Below are positions 1 to 7,488 of a DNA stretch of 32,880 nt, one piece after another. Source of the stretch: Pirellulales bacterium (GTDB lineage: Bacteria; Planctomycetota; Planctomycetia; Pirellulales; JALHLM01); the NCBI GenBank assembly GCA_022844585.1, contig JALHLM010000005.1:1-32880 (forward strand), given 5' to 3'. The notes below the pieces were generated by a model that saw only the letters and a list, made by a program, of their open reading frames with translations, did not search any database and had not been told where the DNA came from. The position numbers and the translations under genes were made by a program. Every line of letters starts with the position of its first letter. Position 1 is the stretch's first letter.

Positions 1-651
1 GAGCCACGATCCACTTCTGCTCGAGTTGGTCCGAAATGCCTCATCGTCGCCGGCTTCCTAATCGTCGCGGGCGTTTGGGCCAACCACGAACTCGGTGCTC
101 AGCAACCGAAGCCCGAAGTGTTCTCGAAGTACGTCGATGCGGCGGGCAACATCTCATTACCTGACAACTTCGAGACGACGTTCGTTCACCTTGGGTCGGT
201 GGCAGTCGCTCCGAAACCGGATCAGCCAGTCAACGAGTTGCACGGCACATACACTCGCCCTGATGATCTGGCCGCTTTCCTGAGAGATGGAAAGTTTCCA
301 GATGGCGCGGTGTTGGTCAAAGATGTCCGGTCGACCAGCAATTCGACTCTCACGACGGGTGCGGCGGCCTACGGTGCGGACGTCAAAGTGTGGTTTGTGA
401 TGATCAAGGATTCGAAGGGTCGGTTCCCAGAGAACGAACTCTGGGGCGACGGCTGGGGATGGGGCTTGTTCGAAGGCAAAGACCGGACCAAGCAAGTTGC
501 TACCAGTTACACGACAGACTGCCTTACGTGTCACGTCCCTGCGAAGAAAAACGACTGGATCTACACTCAGTGCTATCCGGCATTGAGCGACAAGCTGAAA
601 GCAGCGAATTCGAACGAGCAATCTGATGGAGCCCCCAAGAAATCTGAGTGA
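1..651 (+). CDS. Cytochrome P460-family c-type haem protein (5' truncated by window edge)
   Basis: The reading frame is open from base 1, so the true start lies outside the window. The visible N-terminus has a hydrophobic stretch (CLIVAGFLIVAGVWA) ending near an Ala-Gln, which reads as a Sec signal peptide and implies a periplasmic or exported protein. A single CxxCH haem motif (CLTCH, bases 520-534) is followed by a DWIYTQCYP segment, and upstream lie WFVMIKDSKG and a Trp/Gly-rich WGDGWGWGLFEG region; this combination is typical of cytochrome P460 proteins, some of which oxidise hydroxylamine or detoxify NO. An internal GTG at 118 would remove the signal peptide and is not the likely start. 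It is the only gene of its kind here, faces the phage genes, and is probably host chromosome. The family call is fairly secure; the substrate is not known. Confidence 0.82.
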   Translation, partial: EPRSTSARVGPKCLIVAGFLIVAGVWANHELGAQQPKPEVFSKYVDAAGNISLPDNFETTFVHLGSVAVAPKPDQPVNELHGTYTRPDDLAAFLRDGKFPDGAVLVKDVRSTSNSTLTTGAAAYGADVKVWFVMIKDSKGRFPENELWGDGWGWGLFEGKDRTKQVATSYTTDCLTCHVPAKKNDWIYTQCYPALSDKLKAANSNEQSDGAPKKSE

Positions 652-771
652 GATTAGGGATTCCTGGAATAGATATAGTTTCCGAGTTTCGGATCTGTCC
701 ACGGAGGAGAGAGACCGCCTAGCTCCTGGTCGGCTAGCAGATTGTTCTAGGCATGCGTTTCCACGCGCATC

Positions 772-1155
772 CTATTCCCACTTGGGCGTCGCGAGCGGGC
801 AATGCTCAGTCGCCCAGCGTAGCTTATTTAGCCAAGTCCGCGATGGATGGATTGCACAGCCGCAAAGCTTGCAACTCGCGCCAGTAAAATGCTCGCACGC
901 TCGGCAAATGCCATGTAAGCGAGCCATTTGTTCCACGTTCCGCACCGGCCGCCCCTCTGCAATCCAGCGTTCTCGGGCTTCGCGGTAGCTTCGGAATAGG
1001 TCGACCAACGGCGGCTTTCGCGTATCGCCAGCCAGTATCGCCCGGCATTGTCGACGTACCCGTTCCGGCGGGAACCGCGTCGGCGCGGCCACGAACCCAC
1101 ATCGAGCGCAGCGATGTACCCTCGGATCGTTCGTCACTTGAAACACGCACCACAT
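772..1155 (-). CDS. Small Cys-rich zinc-binding phage protein (DUF6171-like)
   Basis: This 127-residue protein carries two clusters of cysteines. The first is HRCARCGF near residues 15-20 with another Cys at about 36. The second is CRAC, then CKLCGC, then CP close to the C-terminus, ending in a basic/aromatic PKW tail. The second cluster resembles the DUF6171-type 'CxxC...CxxCGC...CPxxxW' fold that is common at the end of tail modules, and probably binds one or two zinc ions. The start ATG lies 7 bases beyond the stop of the upstream structural gene, so it is the last gene of the late operon. Its function is unknown; a role as a small regulatory or assembly factor is only a guess. Confidence 0.6.
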   Translation of the reverse strand: MWCVFQVTNDPRVHRCARCGFVAAPTRFPPERVRRQCRAILAGDTRKPPLVDLFRSYREARERWIAEGRPVRNVEQMARLHGICRACEHFTGASCKLCGCAIHPSRTWLNKLRWATEHCPLATPKWE

Positions 1156-1162
1156 GATGTGC

Positions 1163-2263
1163 TCACGGGGCTGGAATTGCCATCACGATACAAGTCGCAC
1201 CGCTTCCGTCGCAGCGCTCGGTCGTCGGCACCCCGTTGGCGACCCAGGTCAGCGACCGCGGCTGCGGGACGCCGAACTCGTCCAGGAAGAGGCAGTCCGG
1301 GGCGCTGGGAGCAAAATCCATTTCCCATTCGATCGAGGGCTGGCCGCCGCCTTGCCCGCAGGGTGTGCCGCCACTTTGCAAGTTCACCAAGAGGTGGAAC
1401 GCCCCGCCCGCCTGATAGAACTGCAGCCCGATCAATCCATAGCAGCCGGGTTCGTCGGAGTCGGCGCAGATCGTGGCTAGCAGCATACCGTCCGAGCAAT
1501 TCACTGGGTCGCCATCGATATGGATCTGCTGCATCGGCCCCATGATGTAAACGCCGTCGAGCGCCGCACAGTCTGGGCAGTTGGCGAACTCGGCCATACC
1601 GGAGATTTCGACCTGGTAGTACTCGGCGACCACGCCGCCCGCGCAGAACACGCAACCTGTGGTGCCGATCACGCTGCCGCCCGCGCACTGCCCGCAATCC
1701 TCGCTAACTTCGGCGGCGAGGAAGTCGTCTAAATCGCCCGTAGTCGACGCCTTGAGACCGGCGCGATCGCCAGAGATTCCGCTCAGCGTGGCATTTACCG
1801 AGGTGGCATCGACGGTCGCCCGGGCGGTGGTGCCGTTGTAGCAGGCGGTGAGCGTGTACCAGACGTCCTCCTCCGTCGCCAGCTCCACGCTGTCGCCATC
1901 GCCGTCGCCGCCGGTTTGATTCAGGCTGAGGGTTCCTTCCGCGCCGAACGTCAGCGTTGCAGAGATGTAGCTCGTGGCATCTTCGTCGGCGGCAAGCAGA
2001 ATGGTCACGCTGCCCGTGCCTTTGACCTTCACTGTGACGTGCATCGAGGAGCCGGTTGGCGATGGCGTCGTGGCTAGCACCGTGCCCGAGCCATGCAACA
2101 CGTTGCCGAGGGTTTCCCAGCTGCCCGAAATCTCCTCCCACTCGATACCCAGATCGGTGTCGTCCGGACGATTGAAGTTATCGGCGGCGAAGTAGCATTC
2201 GGGATCGAGGCCGCCGCCGGGGCCGCAGCAGTCATTACAGCCGGGGTTGTTGCGTTTTCCCAT
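1163..2263 (-). CDS. Distal tail protein with LamG-like domain, Cys-rich
   Basis: I take the ATG at 2263 (366 residues) because GAGG lies about 8 bases upstream; the frame is open further but overlaps the preceding gene. The protein begins MGKRNNPGCNDCCGPGGG, followed by a concanavalin/LamG-like beta-sandwich (DNFNRPDDTDLG ... WEEISGSWE ... LHGSGTVL) over about residues 25-180, of the type that binds glycans in phage tail fibres. The C-terminal half is rich in paired cysteines (CGQC, CVFC, CPDC, CSDG), suggesting metal binding or disulfides. Its position after two other tail-end genes and after the tape measure supports a fibre or baseplate role in host recognition. The start of the protein is of a kind I associate with planctomycete prophages. 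Confidence 0.65.
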   Translation of the reverse strand: MGKRNNPGCNDCCGPGGGLDPECYFAADNFNRPDDTDLGIEWEEISGSWETLGNVLHGSGTVLATTPSPTGSSMHVTVKVKGTGSVTILLAADEDATSYISATLTFGAEGTLSLNQTGGDGDGDSVELATEEDVWYTLTACYNGTTARATVDATSVNATLSGISGDRAGLKASTTGDLDDFLAAEVSEDCGQCAGGSVIGTTGCVFCAGGVVAEYYQVEISGMAEFANCPDCAALDGVYIMGPMQQIHIDGDPVNCSDGMLLATICADSDEPGCYGLIGLQFYQAGGAFHLLVNLQSGGTPCGQGGGQPSIEWEMDFAPSAPDCLFLDEFGVPQPRSLTWVANGVPTTERCDGSGATCIVMAIPAP

Positions 2264-2273
2264 CGCTCGTTCC

Positions 2274-3071
2274 TCAAGGCGTGCAATCTTCAAAGTCGCT
2301 GACCGCACGACCACCGACGAACTTGACCTGGATCAGTTCGTTGCCCGAGATCGGCGTGCGCGAGGTGTTGTAGACGGCGAGATTCCAGCCGGCGTCGACG
2401 AGAGTGGAACCGCTCCAGGCACAGACATCGCACGAGGCGCTCCCGGGCGTATAGGGGAAGCCAGTGCCGCTCGACGCGGGGATTCCGCCTCCGGGCGTGC
2501 GACACAAGAGTGCCCCCGCGCCTTGTGTACCGAGAAGCACCAGTCCCCAACTGACGCCACTGCTCCCGGGTTTTTCCAAGATGCGTGCAGCGCCCGTTGC
2601 GGCGCTTTTGAGTCGCCCCGCCTGGCCGTCGTCGATATCGGCCCAATCGTGACCGTTCACGGCGTCGCTATCGGCGAGGTTGACCTGGACGGCGGTGACG
2701 CCCGTGACCATTGCCAAGCCGATGCGACCGCTCTTCACCGGCTCCTGCAACACGACGAAGCGGCCGTAGTGTGCGGGATAGGCCGGTACGACGCCCGCGA
2801 GCGCCGGGCGCGACTTGAACTGCGGGAGGTTATCGCCGGATGTGAAGACCGCGCCGTCGTGTGCCAGGACGTCGAAGCGATTGCGATCCGCTCCCGAGTC
2901 GTTACGCACCGGAACGACGATGCCGCGTTCAGCGACTTCGAGCGGTTGGAACCGGCCGCCGTTCTTGCGCGTGCTGGCGAAGCGGGCCGCTTCGACGAAG
3001 GCGTTGTGCGTCGACGCCGAAAAATCGACTGCCTGCCCGGCGCGGACGAAGGCCAAAGGATCGCCGGCCAT
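2274..3071 (-). CDS. Phage structural protein, distal tail region (hypothetical)
   Basis: A 265-residue protein starting MAGDPLAFVRAGQ, with a run of residues (FSASTHNAFVEAAR) that I recognise as a recurrent N-terminus among planctomycete phage tail-region proteins. The middle part is beta-rich (LVLLGTQGAGALLCR), and the C-terminal part contains two Cys (CDVCAW) and a beta-rich end. It starts 4 bases after the preceding gene stops and ends 11 bases before the LamG-like gene, so it is part of the same translational unit. No enzymatic motif is visible. It could be a baseplate or fibre-anchoring protein; the specific role is inference from position. Confidence 0.55.
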   Translation of the reverse strand: MAGDPLAFVRAGQAVDFSASTHNAFVEAARFASTRKNGGRFQPLEVAERGIVVPVRNDSGADRNRFDVLAHDGAVFTSGDNLPQFKSRPALAGVVPAYPAHYGRFVVLQEPVKSGRIGLAMVTGVTAVQVNLADSDAVNGHDWADIDDGQAGRLKSAATGAARILEKPGSSGVSWGLVLLGTQGAGALLCRTPGGGIPASSGTGFPYTPGSASCDVCAWSGSTLVDAGWNLAVYNTSRTPISGNELIQVKFVGGRAVSDFEDCTP

Positions 3072-3074
3072 GGC

Positions 3075-3893
3075 TCAACTCCCCACGCCCAGGCCGGCGA
3101 AGTTGCCCGTCTGATAAATCTGTTCGACGTAGACAGCCCGTGGGCGACGGACCAGTTGCTTGGCGGTGTTGTCCTCGGCCTCTTCGTAGTAGACCCAGAG
3201 GTAATCCCAACCGTCTTTGGTGATGCCCGTGATATCGCCGACTACGAGACCCGTGGCCCGCGGGCTCACCGAGAAACGAAAGACGATTTCGACCATCTCC
3301 TGGCCCTGGCCGCGCCCCGATGCGCCGTCGAAACGGACCTCCTTGGCGACGAACCCGCGGAACGTAGCGTTGTTCGTCTTCTTGGTGAGTCCGGCGATCG
3401 TGAGCTGGTAGGCGCTCGTGAAGTCTGCGATCGCGACGTACTTGGTGAGCGAGAAGCTGAAGGTGGGCACCTCGATTTCGACACCTTCGACGCCATCGCT
3501 GGTGACGTTGATCGCGCCTTTGAAGTCCGGCGCGACGAGACCGGAGGGCGCATACGAGGTGACAGTCGAAAGCGATTGCTGAATCCGCGCAGATTGGCCG
3601 CCGAACTCAAAGGCGAAGCTCGGCGTCGGATCACCGGAACTGGAGATCGAGCTCGTCAGCGGACCATAGCGGGCGGTGCCGCGAAAGACCCGTTTGTCCT
3701 GATGGCGACCGACCGGTTCGAGGTCGAGAGATTGCGGCAAGAGTCCCGCATAGGTCGATGGCAGCGCCGCTAGGATCGCCGCGCGGGCGACCAGTTCGTC
3801 GTCTTCATCGAACGCATAATAGATAAGCTCGGCGGACGGATTCTCGCCGAAGTTCTGTCGGCGGGAAAAGAAGTCTTCGGCAACGGTGGCCAT
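3075..3893 (-). CDS. Phage tail structural protein downstream of tape measure (hypothetical)
   Basis: A 272-residue, beta-rich soluble protein starting MATVAEDFFSRRQNFGEN. The slot directly after the tape-measure gene usually holds a distal-tail or tail-hub protein, and the balanced beta-strand pattern (IEVPTFSFSLTKYVAIADF; VEIVFRFSVSP) is compatible with that. I see no transmembrane segment, signal peptide or catalytic motif. It lies 12 bases after the tape-measure stop and 3 bases before the next start, so expression is certainly coupled to the tail module. The assignment rests on position, not on a recognised domain. Confidence 0.55.
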   Translation of the reverse strand: MATVAEDFFSRRQNFGENPSAELIYYAFDEDDELVARAAILAALPSTYAGLLPQSLDLEPVGRHQDKRVFRGTARYGPLTSSISSSGDPTPSFAFEFGGQSARIQQSLSTVTSYAPSGLVAPDFKGAINVTSDGVEGVEIEVPTFSFSLTKYVAIADFTSAYQLTIAGLTKKTNNATFRGFVAKEVRFDGASGRGQGQEMVEIVFRFSVSPRATGLVVGDITGITKDGWDYLWVYYEEAEDNTAKQLVRRPRAVYVEQIYQTGNFAGLGVGS

Positions 3894-3905
3894 CGATGAA
3901 CGCCC

Positions 3906-5837
3906 TCAGAAACCGAAGACGACGGGGCCGACGCGACGGGCCAAGTCGCCAGTGTGTTTGGCCGTGTCCTTGGCGGCCTTGGTGAGTTCGTCGGTGAACC
4001 CGAGTCCGCGTACGGCGAAAGGATTCACGGTGCCGGCGGCGCTCATGCGTTCGCTAGCTGCTTCGACACCCGATTCCGTTCGTGCGGCACGGGCAGTCGC
4101 TTGTTCGGCAATCTCGCTACGTCGACGCGTGGCTTCCTCGCGGGCGGCAGCCAGTGAGGCTTGGGCTTCGGCCAGCTCTCTTTCGGCGGCGGCGATCTCC
4201 TCGTCGATCGCCCGGCGATTCGCGACATGCTGTCGCTGACGCTCGGCTTCGATTTCGGCGAGCGCTCCTTCGCGGCCTTGGTCGATTTCTTGCTGACGGG
4301 CCGTGCGCTGCGTGGCGGCGTCAGCCAACACGCCCGCAAGTTGCTGTTGGCTCGCCGCTTGCCTCGCGCCGATTTCTTGATCGACATTGGCGATCGCTTC
4401 GGCCAGTGCGAAGGTATCGTCGAACAGCGATTGAACGTAAAGGATGCCCTTCGCAAGTACGCCTTGCGCCGTGAGCCATGAGTCGGTCACGAACGACGCG
4501 AAGAGCCCCCAGGCGGCGGTCATGCCGGTGGTGACATCGGCCCAGATAGTTTGGACGCTGGCAAAACCTTCGGTTGCCAGACGGGCGAGACCGAAGACCG
4601 CCTCGGTCCAGAGCGCGAGGAACGCGTCCTTGAACTCAGCCCATTTGGACTTCAGGAACACGACGCCGCGGGTGAACTCGGCTTGGATCGTGAGCCAGAG
4701 CACGCGAACGGCGAGAGCGATGTCGCCGGCGGCCAGCGCATCGCCCACCGCCTGGAACGATTCGACCATGCGGCCGGCGAAGGCCGAAACGGCGTCGCGG
4801 ACCGCTTCGAAAGCGGCCTGGCCGCTTTCAGTATATTGAATGGCCGCCGCAGCGAGCGCTGCGATGGCCGTTACCGCCAGCCCAAGCGGGGATACGATCG
4901 CGGCGGCGACGGTGCCGATCAGGGCGAGTCCGGAACCCAATGCGCCGATCACCGCGCCAGCTCCGGCGATGGCCGAGCCGATCGCGACGATGGTTGCTCC
5001 GGCCGCTGCGATCCCCACGCCGACCTTGAAGATCGTGGCCAACAACTCGCGGTTGTCTTCCGACCAGCGAATCACGGTCGCGCCGATGCGAGCCGCCGCT
5101 TGAGCGAATTCATTGAGCGCCGAGGCGACCGCGCTGCCGATGGCGACTGCGATGCGCCGACCAATCGCGAGGACGGTTGCGAGCGAATCGCCAAACTCCT
5201 CGGCGGCCTGTGCATCCTCCGTGCTCATCGAGAGTCCGAGTCGGCGGGCTTCCTCGCGCAACAGTCGAATCCCTTCCGCGCCGTTCGAAAGCAGCGGTAA
5301 CAGCTCGGTGCCGGAGCGACCGAACACACGAAGTACGGCAGCGGTGCGTTGCGCCGGGTCTTCAATCGCTGCGATGCCGCTAGCGATACGGGCGAACTGT
5401 TCGTCGGGGGCAAGACCTTGGAGATCGGCGAGTGAGAGACCCAGCTTGGCGAACGATTCCTGCGCTTCAGCCGAACCGTCCGCTGCGGCAACGAGGTTCT
5501 TCTGCAGAAACTTGATGCCGGTCTCCAGGCTCGATAGCGAAGTGCCGGTCTGGTCAGCAGCGAAGGCCAATTCCGAAAGTGCCTCGACCGAAGCGCCGGT
5601 GCGTTGGCTCATATCGACGAGTTCACTGCCGACATCCGCGAAGACCTTGGCGGCGGTCAGGAACGGCGTCACGATCGCGGTGCCAACGCCCGTAAGTCCC
5701 GCGCCGATCTTGGCGAGTCCTTGGCCGAAGGACGTCATCCGCACGCTCACGCGCGCGAGCACGCGTTGCAGCTGCGAGTCATCGGCGAAGATCTCGACGA
5801 AGGCCCGTCCGGCGCGGATGGCGTTGGTTTCAGCCAC
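3906..5837 (-). CDS. Phage tail tape measure protein
   Basis: This 643-residue protein has the classic tape-measure layout. The N-terminus (AFVEIFADDSQLQRVLARVS ... FGQGLAKIGAGLTGVGTAI) is followed by a helical region containing VDMSQRTGASVEALSELAFAA, which is typical of the TP901-type core. A long Ala/Gly/Ile-rich hydrophobic block lies at about residues 265-325, and the C-terminal part (about 505-575) is a highly charged coiled coil rich in Glu, Arg, Gln and Ala. At roughly 0.15 nm per residue this length would predict a siphovirus tail near 95 nm. The ATG overlaps the end of the upstream tail-chaperone frame by 8 bases. It is short for the family but shows no break. Confidence 0.9.
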   Translation of the reverse strand: MAETNAIRAGRAFVEIFADDSQLQRVLARVSVRMTSFGQGLAKIGAGLTGVGTAIVTPFLTAAKVFADVGSELVDMSQRTGASVEALSELAFAADQTGTSLSSLETGIKFLQKNLVAAADGSAEAQESFAKLGLSLADLQGLAPDEQFARIASGIAAIEDPAQRTAAVLRVFGRSGTELLPLLSNGAEGIRLLREEARRLGLSMSTEDAQAAEEFGDSLATVLAIGRRIAVAIGSAVASALNEFAQAAARIGATVIRWSEDNRELLATIFKVGVGIAAAGATIVAIGSAIAGAGAVIGALGSGLALIGTVAAAIVSPLGLAVTAIAALAAAAIQYTESGQAAFEAVRDAVSAFAGRMVESFQAVGDALAAGDIALAVRVLWLTIQAEFTRGVVFLKSKWAEFKDAFLALWTEAVFGLARLATEGFASVQTIWADVTTGMTAAWGLFASFVTDSWLTAQGVLAKGILYVQSLFDDTFALAEAIANVDQEIGARQAASQQQLAGVLADAATQRTARQQEIDQGREGALAEIEAERQRQHVANRRAIDEEIAAAERELAEAQASLAAAREEATRRRSEIAEQATARAARTESGVEAASERMSAAGTVNPFAVRGLGFTDELTKAAKDTAKHTGDLARRVGPVVFGF

Positions 5838-6129
5838 TGCTGAGTCCTCGGTCCACGAACAGGTGCTTCAAGATCGACAAGTCTTCAGCCACGTCATCCA
5901 CCTTGGGGCGTTCGGCCAACTGCAAGCGATCGCGATAAGGGTGAAAATCCACGGCAGTGAAAGGCTCGCGGCGTTTCTTCTCGTCGCGCCACGCGTTGGC
6001 CAGGATTACGGACAGTTGCACGGTGCGATTCCACTCGGAGATCTCGCGGGCCTCGCACATCCGCACCAATTCAGCCAGCGTGAACGACCAGGGGGCGACG
6101 CCGACGATGCCGGCCGTTTCCCAGATCAG
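5830..6129 (-). CDS. Tail assembly chaperone, second frame (gpT-like), non-standard start or frameshift
   Basis: The frame encodes IWETAGIVGVAPWSFTLAEL, then VRMCEAREISEWN, then an ANAWRDEKKRREPF ... DFHPY segment, which matches the downstream half of siphovirus tail chaperones. The similarity begins well before the only standard start in the frame (TTG at 6069). Between about 6070 and 6234 the frame is open but has no ATG, GTG or TTG. A CTG at 6129-6127 overlaps the TGA stop of the upstream chaperone (CTGA), the same geometry as the ATGA couplings elsewhere in this element, so I place the start there (99 residues). The alternative is a -1 frameshift from the upstream gene, as in lambda G/GT; no canonical XXXYYYZ heptamer is visible in the overlap. 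It ends 8 bases inside the tape-measure gene. Confidence 0.7.
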   Translation of the reverse strand: MIWETAGIVGVAPWSFTLAELVRMCEAREISEWNRTVQLSVILANAWRDEKKRREPFTAVDFHPYRDRLQLAERPKVDDVAEDLSILKHLFVDRGLSSG

Positions 6130-6581
6130 TCGTTCGGCGAGCTCAGCTTGCTCAACTGGCGAAAGCGGTTTTCGATGTCGTTCTCGATCGTGTCGGGGTG
6201 CAGTTCCGCTTCCGCCAGGCTGAATACCTTCGCCGTGCCCCGATCGATCGCCGTGCGCAGTTTTGTTAGCGCCCTGCGCTGGCTCGCGGGGAAAAAATCG
6301 ATGATTCCGTCGATGAGCGCGGTGGCGGCCTGTTCCAAAACGTCGCCGGCAAATAGTGCGGCGAATTGTTCATCCGACAGCCCGGCCGCATCGACTTGTG
6401 GCTTCACCACCGCGTAAAGCGTGTCGACCAGCTTCACCGGATCGAGCGCGAGTTCGGCGAGCGTCTTCCCGGATTCGATTACCCGTAAATCGACCTTGGC
6501 CAGATCAAGCGCCCGCTTCACGGCGGCCACATCGACTCGCACGTCCCAGGTCTTGCCAGCGGCATCACGAAAACTCGGCAT
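6126..6581 (-). CDS. Tail assembly chaperone, first frame (gpG-like)
   Basis: A 151-residue protein from the ATG at 6581; GGAGG sits 5 bases upstream, which favours this ATG over the adjacent in-frame GTG. It is largely alpha-helical and acidic, begins MPSFRDAAGKTWDVRVDVAAVKR, and contains LAELALDPVKLVDTLYAVVKPQ and a LIDGIIDFF helix. Genes of this kind between the tail tube and the tape measure act as chaperones that coat the tape measure until tail-tube assembly. It lies 12 bases downstream of the tail-tube gene and overlaps the second chaperone frame by 4 bases. The identification is from position and helical composition plus the recognisable downstream partner. Confidence 0.72.
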   Translation of the reverse strand: MPSFRDAAGKTWDVRVDVAAVKRALDLAKVDLRVIESGKTLAELALDPVKLVDTLYAVVKPQVDAAGLSDEQFAALFAGDVLEQAATALIDGIIDFFPASQRRALTKLRTAIDRGTAKVFSLAEAELHPDTIENDIENRFRQLSKLSSPND

Positions 6582-6593
6582 CACTTCCTCCGA

Positions 6594-7034
6594 TTAGGTA
6601 ACCGTGAACCAGCTCGGCGCATTGGCGTCGTAGGTCGGCTTGGCCGCGACATCAACTGTCAATGCTTCGCGCAGGTTTTCATTCCGAGTGAAGCGATTCA
6701 CCATGCAGATTGCCCGCAAGCCTTGCGACCCCGTGGTTGCGACCAAGCCGTCGAGCACCAAGAACTCCATGGTGGTATCGCCGAGGAAGGAAGTACGGAT
6801 GGCCGTAAAGTCGGTGTCGGCCGTATCCCAGAGCATCCCCCATTCGATCGTGGCGCTCTTGAGAGTCGCGACAACTTGCTCCCACCCGTTGCCACCGCGC
6901 GTGGTGACGTCGGCCTCACCTTTTTCAAGATTCAGCCGCAGGTCCCGCACGTTGTTGATCAGTTCCCAGACGGGCGTGCCGTAGGTGCCCGTATTGCGGT
7001 AGAGCTTGGCGTTCAAGCCGAGGACGAAGGCCAT
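6594..7034 (-). CDS. Major tail tube protein
   Basis: A 146-residue protein starting MAFVLGLNAKLYRNTGTYG with a following RDLRLNLEKGEADVTTRG segment. The 'tube protein' signature is good: an N-terminal beta-hairpin naming a sample (LYRN), a loop with D/T-rich residues, then WEQVVATLKSATIEWGMLWD and a C-terminal ALTVDVAAKPTYDANAPSWFTVT strand. It forms the hexameric ring that stacks along the tape measure. The gene is preceded by the HK97 gp10-like gene and followed by the chaperone pair, the standard siphovirus order. Codon use and GC match the other virion genes. Confidence 0.82.
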   Translation of the reverse strand: MAFVLGLNAKLYRNTGTYGTPVWELINNVRDLRLNLEKGEADVTTRGGNGWEQVVATLKSATIEWGMLWDTADTDFTAIRTSFLGDTTMEFLVLDGLVATTGSQGLRAICMVNRFTRNENLREALTVDVAAKPTYDANAPSWFTVT

Positions 7035-7050
7035 ATGGAAAGTCTCCTCG

Positions 7051-7488
7051 TTACTTCACGGCGTTCCGCCAGAGCGGGGCCAGTTTCGGTGTTTCCTTGG
7101 CGAGCGCCGGCCCCATAAAGGGTCGGGCTCGATAGTTCTGCATTTCCAGTTGCTTCGTGCGCAGATTCCTTCGTCGCGTGCGCCCGCCATGTTCCAAGAG
7201 TTCCAGCACCCGCGGTTCGGGCTTGTTCAACTTAGCCGGTCCGACGACCACGCTTTTACGCGGGCGGTCGTAGCCGAAGAAGATGAATCGCTTGAGCAGT
7301 CCGACGTGGGAACTCGGCGGCTGACCGGGCTGGCTGATCCGACGACGTGGACGGATGCTGGACCGTGCGGTGGTACGGACGAAGGCTCCGAACTTCGATA
7401 GCGCGCGGCGCGAAGTGCGATCAACCGCACGGGTCACGGCCGGAGCGTCGAAGAAGCTGGCGCGGAATTGTCGGATGCCGAACTTCAT
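7051..7488 (-). CDS. HK97 gp10-like head-tail/tail completion protein
   Basis: A 145-residue, strongly basic protein with an internal SHVGLLKRFIFFGYD segment and a C-terminal RARPFMGPALAKETPKLAPLW motif. The 'RPFMGPAL' ending near an alpha-helix is the hallmark of HK97 gp10-family (tail completion/neck) proteins that join the tail tube to the head connector. The start ATG overlaps the stop of the SGNH hydrolase gene by 4 bases (ATGA), so the two are translationally coupled. The position just before the tail tube gene agrees with the family. No catalytic residues are expected. Confidence 0.78.
   Translation of the reverse strand: MKFGIRQFRASFFDAPAVTRAVDRTSRRALSKFGAFVRTTARSSIRPRRRISQPGQPPSSHVGLLKRFIFFGYDRPRKSVVVGPAKLNKPEPRVLELLEHGGRTRRRNLRTKQLEMQNYRARPFMGPALAKETPKLAPLWRNAVK

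Noticed and set aside
157..702. Minus-strand frame opposite the cytochrome P460 gene
   Set aside because: It is antisense to a gene with clear haem motif and signal peptide, and has no recognisable feature.
626..771. Possible attachment site or terminator between the cytochrome gene and the first phage gene
   Set aside because: I found no direct repeat with the right edge, no tRNA end and no convincing hairpin with a T-tract.
2247..3773. Long plus-strand open frame (508 codons) across the tail-protein genes
   Set aside because: It is antisense to two well-packed tail genes, has low-complexity Arg/Ala/Asp composition, no ribosome binding site, and no domain; it is a by-product of GC-rich codon use.
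6160..6175. Slippery sequence for -1 frameshift in the tail chaperone overlap
   Set aside because: The only A-run is GAAAAC, which does not fit the XXXYYYZ pattern in the zero frame; GGGAAAC lies after the stop codon and cannot be used.
5113..6417. Long plus-strand frame antisense to the tape measure and tail-chaperone genes
   Set aside because: Composition is Ser/Ala/Arg repetitive and no start signal exists, while the minus-strand proteins are recognisable.
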